A DNA stretch of 64,000 bases from Ignavibacteriota bacterium. GTDB lineage: Bacteria > Bacteroidota > Ignavibacteria > UBA10030 > BY39. The notes under the pieces are model-generated. The model did no database searches and had not been told where the DNA came from. It was given only the letters and a program-made list of their open reading frames with translations. The stretch is taken from NCBI GenBank assembly GCA_003327435.1, contig QOQV01000001.1, forward strand, positions 124,001 through 188,000, read 5' to 3'. Positions within the stretch are counted from its first letter, which is position 1; every line of letters starts with the position of its first letter. Both the position numbers and the translations under genes were made by a program. Positions 18,393 through 27,303 of this stretch are shown piece after piece.

Positions 18393-20591
18393 TTAGAACT
18401 TTAATAATCTTAATGAATTTAATACAACCGTAATACTGCTAAGCATCATCATCACCGCAGCAATAAGTGGATTTAATAATCCAGAGATTGCGAGCGAAAT
18501 ACCAACAATGTTGTATATTATTGCCCAGATAAAATTCTGCATTGTTATCGTCTTCATTTTCGCAGAATATTTAAATAATCCGGGTAGTTTATCTAAATAA
18601 TTTTTAAAAATTATCATTGAAGCCGACAACTTTGCAAGATCTGTTCCGCTACTTAGTGCTACTCCAATATCGGCTTCTGTCATAGATGCCGCATCGTTTA
18701 TACCATCCCCGATCATCATTACTTTTTTATTGTTATTCCTAAGAGTCTTCACATAATTGATTTTGTCGTATGGTGTTTGTTCACCCAACCATAAATCAAT
18801 ACCTACAGATTTCGCAAAACTTTTTGTAGTTTCGATTTTATCACCTGATAACAAATGGATATTAAGATTTTTATTTTTCAATGTATCCACCAATTCCTTT
18901 ATATTGTCTCTTGATTGATCTCCTATACTGAAGTAGCCTTCAATTACAGAATTTTTGCCAAAAAAAACAGTGGTATTTCCGTATTCCATCTTCTCTTTTG
19001 CATCTATTTTTAAATTATGAGGATCATTATTAAACATTTTGTCGTTGCCAACTGCCCAAACTTCAGAATCAAATGATCCTCTAATTCCATAATCATATAA
19101 ATTAACCGTGTTTATATCAATTTTTGTATCAGTTGTATCATCAATTTTATTTGTAAGATAATTTTTAATTGCTTCAGCTGCTGGATGTGAAGAAAAGGAT
19201 TCGAGGATGAATAATTTGTTCAAAAGCTCATTGTCTTTGCCAACAGATACAAATTTATTTACTTCATATTTTCCAAAAGTTAAAGTACCGGTTTTGTCAA
19301 AAATAACATCAGTAATTTTATTTAATAATTCAAGTGAATCAGGATTTCTTATTAAAATACCATTTTTTGCAAGCGTTCCGTATGCAGTCACAAGACTGAT
19401 GGGTACAGCAAGGGCTAATGCACAAGGGCAAGCAATTACCAGAACTGTCAGAGCCCTTAAGAAACTACTCTCAAACGGAAATCCAATAGAGTGCATAACT
19501 ACAAACACTATAGCAGAAATCATAATAATAATTGGTATAAAGTATCTTGCAACTCTATCACTAAAATTCTGAAGATTTGATTTCTTCTTTAATGCATTTT
19601 CAATAATTTTAACAATAGACGAAAGAGCTGAATCTTTTACAGTTGTGGTCGCACGAACCTGAATAAAACCGTTTTTCAGAACGCAACCCGAAATAACTCT
19701 GCTTTGTGCTCTTTTTAAAACCCCTCTTGCCTCACCGGTAAATATAGATTCGTCTACGAGTGCTTGGCCGTTTATCACGACTCCATCTGCAGGGATTATT
19801 TCGCCCGCATGGACTTCAAATAAATCGTGAATTTTTAATTCATCTGCGGGTATCCATTTAACGTTGTGCATTATATCACGAATACGTACCTTCCGGGGTA
19901 ATACATAATTAAGCTTATTGACCTCCTGTGATGCCTTATATCTAAAATGATTCTCAATAAATTTGCCAAATAAAATAATTACTACCAAAGTTGAAGATGT
20001 ATCATAATAAAGATGTGGATTTTCAGCAAAGATTAATTCAATAGTACTATAGATGAACGCAGCTAATGCTCCAATTCCTATTAAGGTTTCCATTCCTGGA
20101 TAGCCTTTAAACATGCTAACAGCTGCTCTCTTTAATATTCCCCAACCATTAATAAACAATACAGGAATACATAAAATGAACATTAGCCAACCAAATAAAT
20201 TGACAATATTTACTTCGATAACCTCAAAATAATTCCAGTAAACTGGAATGGTTAACATCATTATATTCATAGCCAGAAATGTTGCAATACCAAAATTAAT
20301 TAGAGTGGATCTCTGACTTCTATAAAATTCCTCCACTCCAAATGAATCATTTACTGAATAACCAAGGTCCTTTATGCTTTTAGCTATGGTCTTTTTTGAA
20401 ATCTTTGTCGGATCATATTCAACTTTGCAACTATCAGTAGCATAATTTACTGAGCAATTTGATACTCCATCCAATTTTTTAATTGTATCTGAGATAATGG
20501 AGGCACAGGAAGCACATCTCATCCCTTCAATATGAAAGGTAATTTCATTACTTACAGGATATTCCAATTTTTCTTTTAAAACCTCAGGCAT
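18393..20591 (-). CDS. Copper-translocating P1B-type ATPase (CcoI/CopA-like)
   Basis: A 732-residue P-type ATPase with one N-terminal heavy-metal domain (GMRCASC, Cys26/Cys29), about eight helices, the transport motif ACPCALALAVP (about residue 390), phosphorylation site DKTGTLTFG (about residue 430), and hinge GDGINDAASM. It exports Cu(I) from the cytoplasm. Its place as first gene of the ACIII-cbb3 operon, 26 bases before actB, fits a CcoI/FixI role: supplying copper for Cu-B of CcoN rather than general copper resistance. There is no strong ribosome site; TAGGGA lies right against the ATG. A promoter should be in the 193-base gap upstream. Confidence 0.9.
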   Translation of the reverse strand: MPEVLKEKLEYPVSNEITFHIEGMRCASCASIISDTIKKLDGVSNCSVNYATDSCKVEYDPTKISKKTIAKSIKDLGYSVNDSFGVEEFYRSQRSTLINFGIATFLAMNIMMLTIPVYWNYFEVIEVNIVNLFGWLMFILCIPVLFINGWGILKRAAVSMFKGYPGMETLIGIGALAAFIYSTIELIFAENPHLYYDTSSTLVVIILFGKFIENHFRYKASQEVNKLNYVLPRKVRIRDIMHNVKWIPADELKIHDLFEVHAGEIIPADGVVINGQALVDESIFTGEARGVLKRAQSRVISGCVLKNGFIQVRATTTVKDSALSSIVKIIENALKKKSNLQNFSDRVARYFIPIIIMISAIVFVVMHSIGFPFESSFLRALTVLVIACPCALALAVPISLVTAYGTLAKNGILIRNPDSLELLNKITDVIFDKTGTLTFGKYEVNKFVSVGKDNELLNKLFILESFSSHPAAEAIKNYLTNKIDDTTDTKIDINTVNLYDYGIRGSFDSEVWAVGNDKMFNNDPHNLKIDAKEKMEYGNTTVFFGKNSVIEGYFSIGDQSRDNIKELVDTLKNKNLNIHLLSGDKIETTKSFAKSVGIDLWLGEQTPYDKINYVKTLRNNNKKVMMIGDGINDAASMTEADIGVALSSGTDLAKLSASMIIFKNYLDKLPGLFKYSAKMKTITMQNFIWAIIYNIVGISLAISGLLNPLIAAVMMMLSSITVVLNSLRLLKF

Positions 20592-20632
20592 TCCCTATAA
20601 ACCTGGTGGTCCAAACAAACAATTATAGTATC

Positions 20633-20662
20633 CAAAATGTATAATTGCCCTGTAAATGCAAA
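20633..20662 (-). promoter_or_regulatory. Candidate promoter for the copper ATPase-ACIII-cbb3 operon
   Basis: Read on the minus strand this is TTTG, 17 bases, then TACATTTTG, ending about 40 bases before the ATPase start codon. The -7 element is identical to that of the candidate at 30838, but the spacer is 17 rather than 20. The remaining part of the gap 20592-20784 is AT-rich and shows no convincing terminator for nuoI. Confidence 0.25.
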
Positions 20663-20784
20663 GGATATTTATAATAAAAAATAAGAACAATCTAACTCCT
20701 ATGATGATTGCAATTTTTATAAAAAATTATTTTAAAATTTTTTCTATCTAATTAACTTGATGTTTGATAAAACTTGCTTAAAAA

Positions 20785-21288
20785 TCAACGGTATTGTCTT
20801 AAAAATTCCAACCTATCCTTTAATGTTTCTTTTGGCATCAATAATTTATCTTTGCCAAAGATTGCTTCTTCCTGGCTAAAAAATGTTAATTCATATTCTT
20901 TACTCATTACAATTGCTTCTTCAGGACAAGCTTCTTCACAAAGTCCACAGAAGATACATCTGAGCATATTAATTTCAAATTTTACGGGGTAGCGTTCTTT
21001 ACTTAATTCTGTCTCAGAAGCCTGTACTTCAATTGCGAGTGCAGGACACACCCTTGAGCATAATCCACAGGCAACGCATCTTTCCTTGCCATTTTCTTCA
21101 ACAAGTACTGGCCTTCCTCTAAATGAGGCTGGAGGATTCCATTTTTCTTCCGGGTACTGTCGTGTAAACTTGGGAAGGAACATCTGCTTTATTGTAATTT
21201 TCATACCTTTTATGATTTCAGGTATGTAAAGTTTTTGCCAGAAATTTAAATCTTCTGTTCGAATTACTTTTCTATTTACTTTATTCAT
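20785..21288 (-). CDS. nuoI: NADH-quinone oxidoreductase subunit I (two [4Fe-4S])
   Basis: A 167-residue complex I subunit with two ferredoxin motifs, [18 protein letters not shown] and [18 protein letters not shown]. These bind clusters N6a and N6b, which pass electrons from the peripheral arm toward quinone. The N-terminal amphipathic segment ([16 protein letters not shown]) is normal for NuoI. It starts three bases after nuoH and is the last of the three nuo genes here; the rest of complex I is not in this window. The start has a clean ATG. Confidence 0.95.
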   Translation of the reverse strand: MNKVNRKVIRTEDLNFWQKLYIPEIIKGMKITIKQMFLPKFTRQYPEEKWNPPASFRGRPVLVEENGKERCVACGLCSRVCPALAIEVQASETELSKERYPVKFEINMLRCIFCGLCEEACPEEAIVMSKEYELTFFSQEEAIFGKDKLLMPKETLKDRLEFLRQYR

Positions 21289-21291
21289 ATT

Positions 21292-22308
21292 TTACTCGAC
21301 CAAATATATTACTAAAGCAGTTACTATAACATTTGCCAACGATAATGGTAACATCCATTTCCAACCTAAATTCATCAACTGATCATATCGAAACCTCGGA
21401 ACAGTCCAGCGAATAACAATCATAAACATTATAACTATAAGAACTTTGCTGATAAAAGTCAAGATTTGAATTACACTCACCCAGAAATCTGGTATACCAA
21501 AAGTATTGATGTAAGGAAATTGCCAACCACCAAGGTAAAGTGTAGTAACCACTGCGCTGGCTGTTATCATATTAGCGTATTCTGCGAGAAAAAACAACCC
21601 AAATTTTAACCCAGTATATTCTGTATGATAACCACCGACTAATTCTGGCTCAGCTTCAGGTAAATCGAATGGTAACCGGTTTGTTTCTGCAAATACAGAT
21701 ACAAAGAAAGTAATAAAACCAACTGGTTGTAAAAATATAAACCATCTCCAGCCTGACTGAGCTTCTACGATTTTGTCTAATTCGAGGGTACCTGCAATTA
21801 ATATTACACCTATAATTGATAAACCCATCGAAAGCTCATAGCTAATTATTTGAGCTGAGGATCTCAATCCACCCAACAAAGAATATTTATTATTTGATGC
21901 CCAACCAGCTAATGCGATTCCATAAACACCTAATGAAGTAAGTGCAAGAATGTAAAGTATACCAACATTAACACTTGCTATCTGTAATTTAATTTCCTTT
22001 CCGAAAAGAACAATCTTATCACCAAATGGTACAACTGCGAAAGTCGATAAAGCTACCACAATTGATATAATAGGTGCCAGTCGATGTAACGGTTTGTAAG
22101 CCAATTTTGGGACAATATCTTCTTTAATCATTAATTTTAAAATATCTGCTACAGGCTGCAAGAGGCCTTTATAACCGACCCTGTTAGGACCGATTCTATT
22201 TTGAATAAATGCAGATACTCTTCTTTCAACAAGTACCAGATAAGCAACTGTAAATAATAAGATACCGAGATACACAACAATTTTAATAAAGGAAATTAGA
22301 ATATCCAT
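21292..22308 (-). CDS. nuoH: NADH-quinone oxidoreductase subunit H
   Basis: A 338-residue membrane subunit with about eight helices. Family blocks include ERRVSAFIQNRIGPNRVGYK in the first loop, GLRSSAQIISYELSMGL and FAETNRLPFDLPEAEPELV. NuoH forms the quinone-binding end of the membrane arm and links it to the Fe-S chain. It starts one base after nuoG and precedes nuoI by three bases. Confidence 0.96.
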   Translation of the reverse strand: MDILISFIKIVVYLGILLFTVAYLVLVERRVSAFIQNRIGPNRVGYKGLLQPVADILKLMIKEDIVPKLAYKPLHRLAPIISIVVALSTFAVVPFGDKIVLFGKEIKLQIASVNVGILYILALTSLGVYGIALAGWASNNKYSLLGGLRSSAQIISYELSMGLSIIGVILIAGTLELDKIVEAQSGWRWFIFLQPVGFITFFVSVFAETNRLPFDLPEAEPELVGGYHTEYTGLKFGLFFLAEYANMITASAVVTTLYLGGWQFPYINTFGIPDFWVSVIQILTFISKVLIVIMFMIVIRWTVPRFRYDQLMNLGWKWMLPLSLANVIVTALVIYLVE

Positions 22309-22309
22309 A

Positions 22310-23995
22310 TTACACCGTTACAGGTTTTTGATATTTAATTTTGTTCATATTTAGTAATGCACCCTTTTTCCCGATTATAAGATAATTTAAATTCCTGAAT
22401 GCCTCAACACTTGAAGCAATTTCATTAAAAATTTCCTCAGCTGAATTATATTTTAATTTATGATTCATTGCATTGGCAATTGCCACAAGAATTCTCCAGG
22501 TAGGGCGAGCATCAATCTTTGTACCTTTTGTCCATCTATCGTTTGGTGCACCAAATTTATCGAGCCGACTTTGACTCAAACCATCTAAAGCTCTATCAAC
22601 TTCCGCAGTAGCAATAGCTGGCCTAATCCTCTGTACTCTACCCTGGAAGTTTGTAAATGTCCCATCCTTTTCTGCATATGTAGCACTTGGGAAAACAATA
22701 TCAGCTATTGCAGTTAAATTATTCTTAACTGGTGAATTGACTATTAAGCAATCTATTTTTGATAAGGCATTTATTATGTCATCAGAAATTGCTATATCAT
22801 CGCATAAAACATAGAGGCATTTTATTGTTTCTGATTTTATAGCTTCTAATATTTGTTCAAAATTCATTCCTTTTTCACCTGGAGAAACACCCACAGCAAA
22901 AGCACCCAATGAGTTCGGAGTTTTGTCCGCACGAATTAACAAATCATCATCTTTTCCTATAATATGTCTCATAAAATCGATATTTGGAGAACCCAAAACT
23001 TGCTTCACAAACTTTGCAAAAATATAATTATCTTCATTCGTAGCAAATGCAGACCCAATTCCTGCTATTTCACTTTTCTTAAAGTTTTTTAATTTAAATG
23101 CGGCATTTGCAATTGCCTCTTCCCAACTTACTTCGACTAACTCACCTTCTTTATTAATCATTGGAGATTTGATTCGCTCATTTGAATTAACATATTTAAA
23201 TGTATTCAGCCGTCCAAAATCACACATCCAGTAATCATTAACTTCAGGATTATACCTTGGAGTGAGTCTAAGTATTTCATTGTTTCTCACCCAGATATTG
23301 ATATTACATCCACGAGCACAACCTCTGCATACACTTTCAGTTGCCGACATTTCCCATACCCTTGCTTTAAATCGAAAATCCCTGCTTGTTAAAGCACCAA
23401 CAGGACACAATTCAATAACATTCATAGAATAAGGATTGTCCAAAATTTCTCCCGGAGCCGTTGTTAATTCCACATGATCTCCTCTTTTTGTGAACACCAG
23501 CTGAGGTGTTTTAGCTATTTCATCACAAAATCGTATGCACCTTGAACACATAATACATCTCTCCACATCAAGCATTACATTGGGTCCAAGTGCAACTCGT
23601 TTTGGTTTTCGTACTTTTTCTTCTTCAAATCTTGAATAACCTTTGCTGTACTTATAGGCATAATCCTGCAGTTTACATTCGCCTGCCTCATCACATATAG
23701 GGCAATCTAAAGGATGGTTAATGAGCAAAAATTCCATTATGGCTTCACGAGCTTTAATTACTCGTTCATTGGTAGTATGGACAACCATTCCATCAGCAAC
23801 TCTTGTAGCACAAGCGATTACAAGTTTCGGAGCTTTTTCGACTTCAACAAGACACATTCGACAATTACCCGAAACTGACAATCTTGGATGCCAGCAAAAA
23901 TGAGGAATGTGTATTCCATTTTCTCGTGCTACTTCGATTATTGTTTTTGATGGATCTGCTAAATATTCTTTTCCATCTATTTGAATTTTTACCAT
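22310..23995 (-). CDS. nuoG: NADH-quinone oxidoreductase subunit G (short form)
   Basis: A 561-residue complex I subunit. The N-terminus has the [2Fe-2S] site (CWHPRLSVSGNCRMC ... C), then the His/Cys and Cys sites HPLDCPICDEAGEC and CIMCSRCIRFCDE. CRGCARGC with a later Cys in YWMCDFGR forms an N7-type cluster motif. The molybdopterin-like tail is cut short compared with the 700-900 residues of many NuoG proteins. It lies 15 bases after the aminotransferase gene. The protein should still carry electrons from NuoEF to NuoI; the short tail is the notable feature. Confidence 0.92.
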   Translation of the reverse strand: MVKIQIDGKEYLADPSKTIIEVARENGIHIPHFCWHPRLSVSGNCRMCLVEVEKAPKLVIACATRVADGMVVHTTNERVIKAREAIMEFLLINHPLDCPICDEAGECKLQDYAYKYSKGYSRFEEEKVRKPKRVALGPNVMLDVERCIMCSRCIRFCDEIAKTPQLVFTKRGDHVELTTAPGEILDNPYSMNVIELCPVGALTSRDFRFKARVWEMSATESVCRGCARGCNINIWVRNNEILRLTPRYNPEVNDYWMCDFGRLNTFKYVNSNERIKSPMINKEGELVEVSWEEAIANAAFKLKNFKKSEIAGIGSAFATNEDNYIFAKFVKQVLGSPNIDFMRHIIGKDDDLLIRADKTPNSLGAFAVGVSPGEKGMNFEQILEAIKSETIKCLYVLCDDIAISDDIINALSKIDCLIVNSPVKNNLTAIADIVFPSATYAEKDGTFTNFQGRVQRIRPAIATAEVDRALDGLSQSRLDKFGAPNDRWTKGTKIDARPTWRILVAIANAMNHKLKYNSAEEIFNEIASSVEAFRNLNYLIIGKKGALLNMNKIKYQKPVTV

Positions 23996-24010
23996 AAATC
24001 AACTCTTCAT

Positions 24011-25234
24011 TTAACGGTTCTTGTATTTTTCAAGTGCAAGTTTAATGATTTCAAGGGCTCTTATTAATTCTTCAATTTTAATAGTAAATGCAAGTCGAAC
24101 CTCATTTATACCTTTATCAGGAGTTGCATAAAAGCCCTGAGCAGGAGCAATTAAAACAGTTTCTTTATTATGTTCAAAATCTTCTATTAACCATTTACAA
24201 AAATCCTCAGAATCTTTTACGGGTAAACCAATCACAATATAAAAAGCACCTTCTGGCTTGTAATATGTTATATTTGGGATAGTTTTTAAATACTCATATA
24301 CTGCATCGCGTCGTTTTCGAAATTCATCAACTATAGGATTTATATATTCATCTGGGTTATTCAATAACGGTATAATGGCAAGTTGTTCGATTGTCGCAAC
24401 GCTTAGCCGAGCCATAGCAAATTTAAAAGCGCTGTTTATGATATCTTTATTATGGCTTGCTAATGCTCCAATTCGTGCACCACATACATTAAATCTTTTT
24501 GAACAACTATCAAGTAATATTGTTTGATTTTTCACTTCATCGAAATTCATTATGCTATAAAATTCTGAGTCATAATTAAACTCGCGATATACTTCATCAG
24601 CAAGAAGATATAAATTGTGCTTCTGCGCAATAGTAACCAGTCGCCTGAGCTCATCCTTTGTATAGACTGTACCTGTTGGATTTGAAGGGTTCGTAAAGAG
24701 GATACCTTTAGTTCTTTTATTGATATGTTTTTCTATTTCTGAAATGTCTGGCAAATGAAATCCGTTACTGATTGATAACGGTACCGGGTGTAATTTCACA
24801 TTAGCAATGGTTGCAAAACCGTTATAATTTGTGTAGAAGGGTTCAAAAACAATTATTTCATCCTCCGCATCACAAATTGCACACATTGCAAATATAATAG
24901 CTTCGGAACCACCAGAGGTCACAATAATTTCACTTTCGTCAAAATCAATTCCTACATGTTTGAAATAATTTTTCCACGCAGTAATTGTTTGATTAATTCC
25001 AGCTGAGGGTGCATATGCTAAAGTAGGTTTGCCAAGCTTATAGATTGTTTCATAAACAATAGTGGCGGTTGGTAAATCAGGTTGGCCAATGTTCAAATGA
25101 TAAACTTTGACACCCTGTTTTTTTCTGACTTCAGCAGTTGCAGCAAGTTTGCGCAGTGGTGATGCTTGCATCACCCTTGCCCTATTAGATATTTTAACAT
25201 TCTGTTGAAGGGAATTTTTCAGTATTTCTGGCAT
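24011..25234 (-). CDS. PLP-dependent class I/II aminotransferase (aspartate aminotransferase-like)
   Basis: A 407-residue fold-type I aminotransferase. It shows NPSNPTGTVY, the PLP-binding Asp-containing LLADEVYREF, and the Schiff-base Lys in SCSKRFNVCGARIG. A C-terminal Arg in NEVRLAFT would bind the substrate carboxylate. The exact amino donor is not clear; aspartate or alanine/valine-pyruvate types are possible. It starts 11 bases after the M16 peptidase and is followed by nuoG with a 15-base gap, so it may share the complex I transcript. Confidence 0.85.
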   Translation of the reverse strand: MPEILKNSLQQNVKISNRARVMQASPLRKLAATAEVRKKQGVKVYHLNIGQPDLPTATIVYETIYKLGKPTLAYAPSAGINQTITAWKNYFKHVGIDFDESEIIVTSGGSEAIIFAMCAICDAEDEIIVFEPFYTNYNGFATIANVKLHPVPLSISNGFHLPDISEIEKHINKRTKGILFTNPSNPTGTVYTKDELRRLVTIAQKHNLYLLADEVYREFNYDSEFYSIMNFDEVKNQTILLDSCSKRFNVCGARIGALASHNKDIINSAFKFAMARLSVATIEQLAIIPLLNNPDEYINPIVDEFRKRRDAVYEYLKTIPNITYYKPEGAFYIVIGLPVKDSEDFCKWLIEDFEHNKETVLIAPAQGFYATPDKGINEVRLAFTIKIEELIRALEIIKLALEKYKNR

Positions 25235-25245
25235 ATATTTCCTTA

Positions 25246-26529
25246 TTAGGTGTTAGGTATAAAAATAACTGTTGTAAAATCTTCTATCTCAAGTATCTTA
25301 TTTGCAACCTTCTGAATATCATCAATTGAAACTGATTCTATCTTATTAATTAATGATTCGATACTAATGTAATCATTAAAATAAATTTCATTAGTAGCAA
25401 GGCGCATCATTCGTGTAGACATATTCTCAAGACTAAGCATCATCGTTCCTTTTACTTGAGCTTTTACCCTATTAAGTTCATTATTTGATAATGGGATTTT
25501 TTTAATTTTTTCTAATTCCTTATTTATCAACTCAAGCGAAATCTCAATGTGTTTTTTATCAGTTCCGGTATAAACTCCAAAACTACCAGTATCTTCAAAA
25601 AAATTCAGGAATGAACCAATCGAGTACGAAAATCCATATTTTTCTCTGATATTTTGAAACAATCTTGAACTCATTCCCTCACCGAGCAAAGTGTTCATAA
25701 GAGTCAAAGTATATCTGTATTTACTTTTTATGCCATAACTCTTGATTCCTGTACAAATATGAGCCTGCTGAATTGGTTTTTCTACTTTAATACAGTTTTT
25801 AGTATTTTTTTGTGGAGTTATCCTTTGATTTTTTAAATTATTTTTCGGAAACCCTTTCTTCCCGAAACTTTTTTCTATTAAATCCACAAATTTCTTATGA
25901 TCTATGTTTCCTGCAGCTGCGATTACCATATTTTCAGGAGAATAAAACTTTGTCATATGATTTAATAAGTCCTGACGGGTAAACTTCTTTATGTTAACGC
26001 TATTGCCAATAACAGGATAACCAATCGAGTTGTTATGAAATAAATTTTTATCAAATACATCATGAATTAAATCTTCTGGATCATCTTCGATATTTTTTAT
26101 CTCTTCAATTACAACAAATTTTTCTTTTTCAATATCGTTTTCTTTTAACAAAGGATAAAGTACCAGTTGGCATAAAACATCAACTGCTCTTGTAAGTTGC
26201 TCATCCAGTATTTTAACATAATAACAAGTTGTTTCTTTTCCGGTAAAGGCATTTATATATCCTCCAAATCCCTCTATTTGTAATGCAATTTGTTTAGCTG
26301 AGTAATCCTTAGTCCCTTTAAAGACCATATGTTCCAGAAAGTGAGAAATACCATTTGTATCCTCCGATTCATCACGTGAACCAACATTAATCCAGAAGCC
26401 GATAGAAATCGATTTGATATGAGTTAATGACTCGGTTACAATCCTTAAACCACTATCAAGAACTGTTTTATTATAACTGGTTTTAGGAAATGTATGTATA
26501 TCTATAACAGTATCTGATGTTTTGTTCAT
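25246..26529 (-). CDS. M16 family zinc peptidase
   Basis: A 427-residue peptidase of the pitrilysin/processing-peptidase family. The inverted zinc motif HFLEH appears in GISHFLEHMVFKGT, with the distal Glu in EKFVVIEEIKNIEDDPED. The C-terminal half has RLFQNIREKYGFSYSIGSF, the usual structural partner segment. It has no signal peptide and should act in the cytoplasm on small or unfolded peptides. I place the start at ATG 26529; the in-frame TTG nine codons upstream has no support. No clear ribosome site is seen. It follows udk by 52 bases. Confidence 0.88.
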   Translation of the reverse strand: MNKTSDTVIDIHTFPKTSYNKTVLDSGLRIVTESLTHIKSISIGFWINVGSRDESEDTNGISHFLEHMVFKGTKDYSAKQIALQIEGFGGYINAFTGKETTCYYVKILDEQLTRAVDVLCQLVLYPLLKENDIEKEKFVVIEEIKNIEDDPEDLIHDVFDKNLFHNNSIGYPVIGNSVNIKKFTRQDLLNHMTKFYSPENMVIAAAGNIDHKKFVDLIEKSFGKKGFPKNNLKNQRITPQKNTKNCIKVEKPIQQAHICTGIKSYGIKSKYRYTLTLMNTLLGEGMSSRLFQNIREKYGFSYSIGSFLNFFEDTGSFGVYTGTDKKHIEISLELINKELEKIKKIPLSNNELNRVKAQVKGTMMLSLENMSTRMMRLATNEIYFNDYISIESLINKIESVSIDDIQKVANKILEIEDFTTVIFIPNT

Positions 26530-26581
26530 TAAATTATTGGTTAAAAAATTATTCAAAATATACTCAATTTACCAAATATAG

Positions 26582-27229
26582 TCAAGAAAAATCACCAGTA
26601 AACACATCGGCATGTCGTATCATTTCTTTGATTTTTGTTGCGACCATATCAATTGCTACTTCATTTTCTCCACCTTTTGGAATTATTACATCTGCCCATC
26701 TCTTGCTGGGTTCAACAAATTCTAAATGCATAGGTTTTACAGTTGAATTATACTGTGCTATTATCGATTCTATGCTTCGACCACGCTCTATTAAATCTCT
26801 TTTTATTCTTCTCAACAAACGTTCGTCTGCATCCGTATCCACATATATCTTGATATCCATTAAATCTCTCAGCTCTTTTTCAACAAAAATAAGAATCCCT
26901 TCAATTATTATAATATTTTTTGGTTGAATTAGCACTGTTTCTTTTGATCTTGTATAGCTTTTAAAATCATAAATTGGTAATTGAATGGATTTCCATTCTT
27001 TTAATCTTTTAATGTGTTCTATAAGCAAAGATGTTTCCAGAGCATCAGGATGATCAAAATTTATTTCTGATGGTTTTAAGCCATTAAAAACCGATATGTC
27101 TTTATAGTAAGCATCATGTTGAATAACAACAACTTTGTTAATATCGAGTCGTTCCAATATTTTATATGTTACCGTTGTTTTACCGGAGCCAGTGCCACCA
27201 GCAATACCAATTATTAAAGGTTGATTCAT
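26582..27229 (-). CDS. udk: Uridine/cytidine kinase
   Basis: A 215-residue P-loop kinase. Walker A is GGTGSGKTT at residues 10-18. QHDAYYKDIS and NFDHPDALE are typical of uridine kinase, as are the lid segment RRIKRDLIERGR and the Walker B-like IIIEGILIF. It phosphorylates uridine and cytidine with ATP or GTP for pyrimidine salvage. It is the first gene of the minus-strand block that runs on to the nuo genes, with a good promoter candidate just upstream. Confidence 0.95.
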   Translation of the reverse strand: MNQPLIIGIAGGTGSGKTTVTYKILERLDINKVVVIQHDAYYKDISVFNGLKPSEINFDHPDALETSLLIEHIKRLKEWKSIQLPIYDFKSYTRSKETVLIQPKNIIIIEGILIFVEKELRDLMDIKIYVDTDADERLLRRIKRDLIERGRSIESIIAQYNSTVKPMHLEFVEPSKRWADVIIPKGGENEVAIDMVATKIKEMIRHADVFTGDFS

Positions 27230-27257
27230 ATAAAAACCTTTTTTATATTTATTTTAC

Positions 27258-27290
27258 GAAAATATAATAGAATCTTACTGTATAAGCAAA
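27258..27290 (-). promoter_or_regulatory. Bacteroidota-type promoter for udk
   Basis: On the minus strand the sequence is TTTG, exactly 20 bases, then TATATTTTC, 28 bases before the udk ATG. This matches the -33 TTTG / -7 TAnnTTTG layout of Bacteroidota promoters and has the same spacing as the candidates at 30814 and 40192. Confidence 0.5.
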
Positions 27291-27303
27291 ATTATCTTCA
27301 TAA

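Noticed and set aside
20755-20775. FNR-like box (TTGATGTTTGATAA) upstream of the copper ATPase
   Set aside because: Only one half matches TTGAT-N4-ATCAA; the other half is GATAA, so there is no palindrome.
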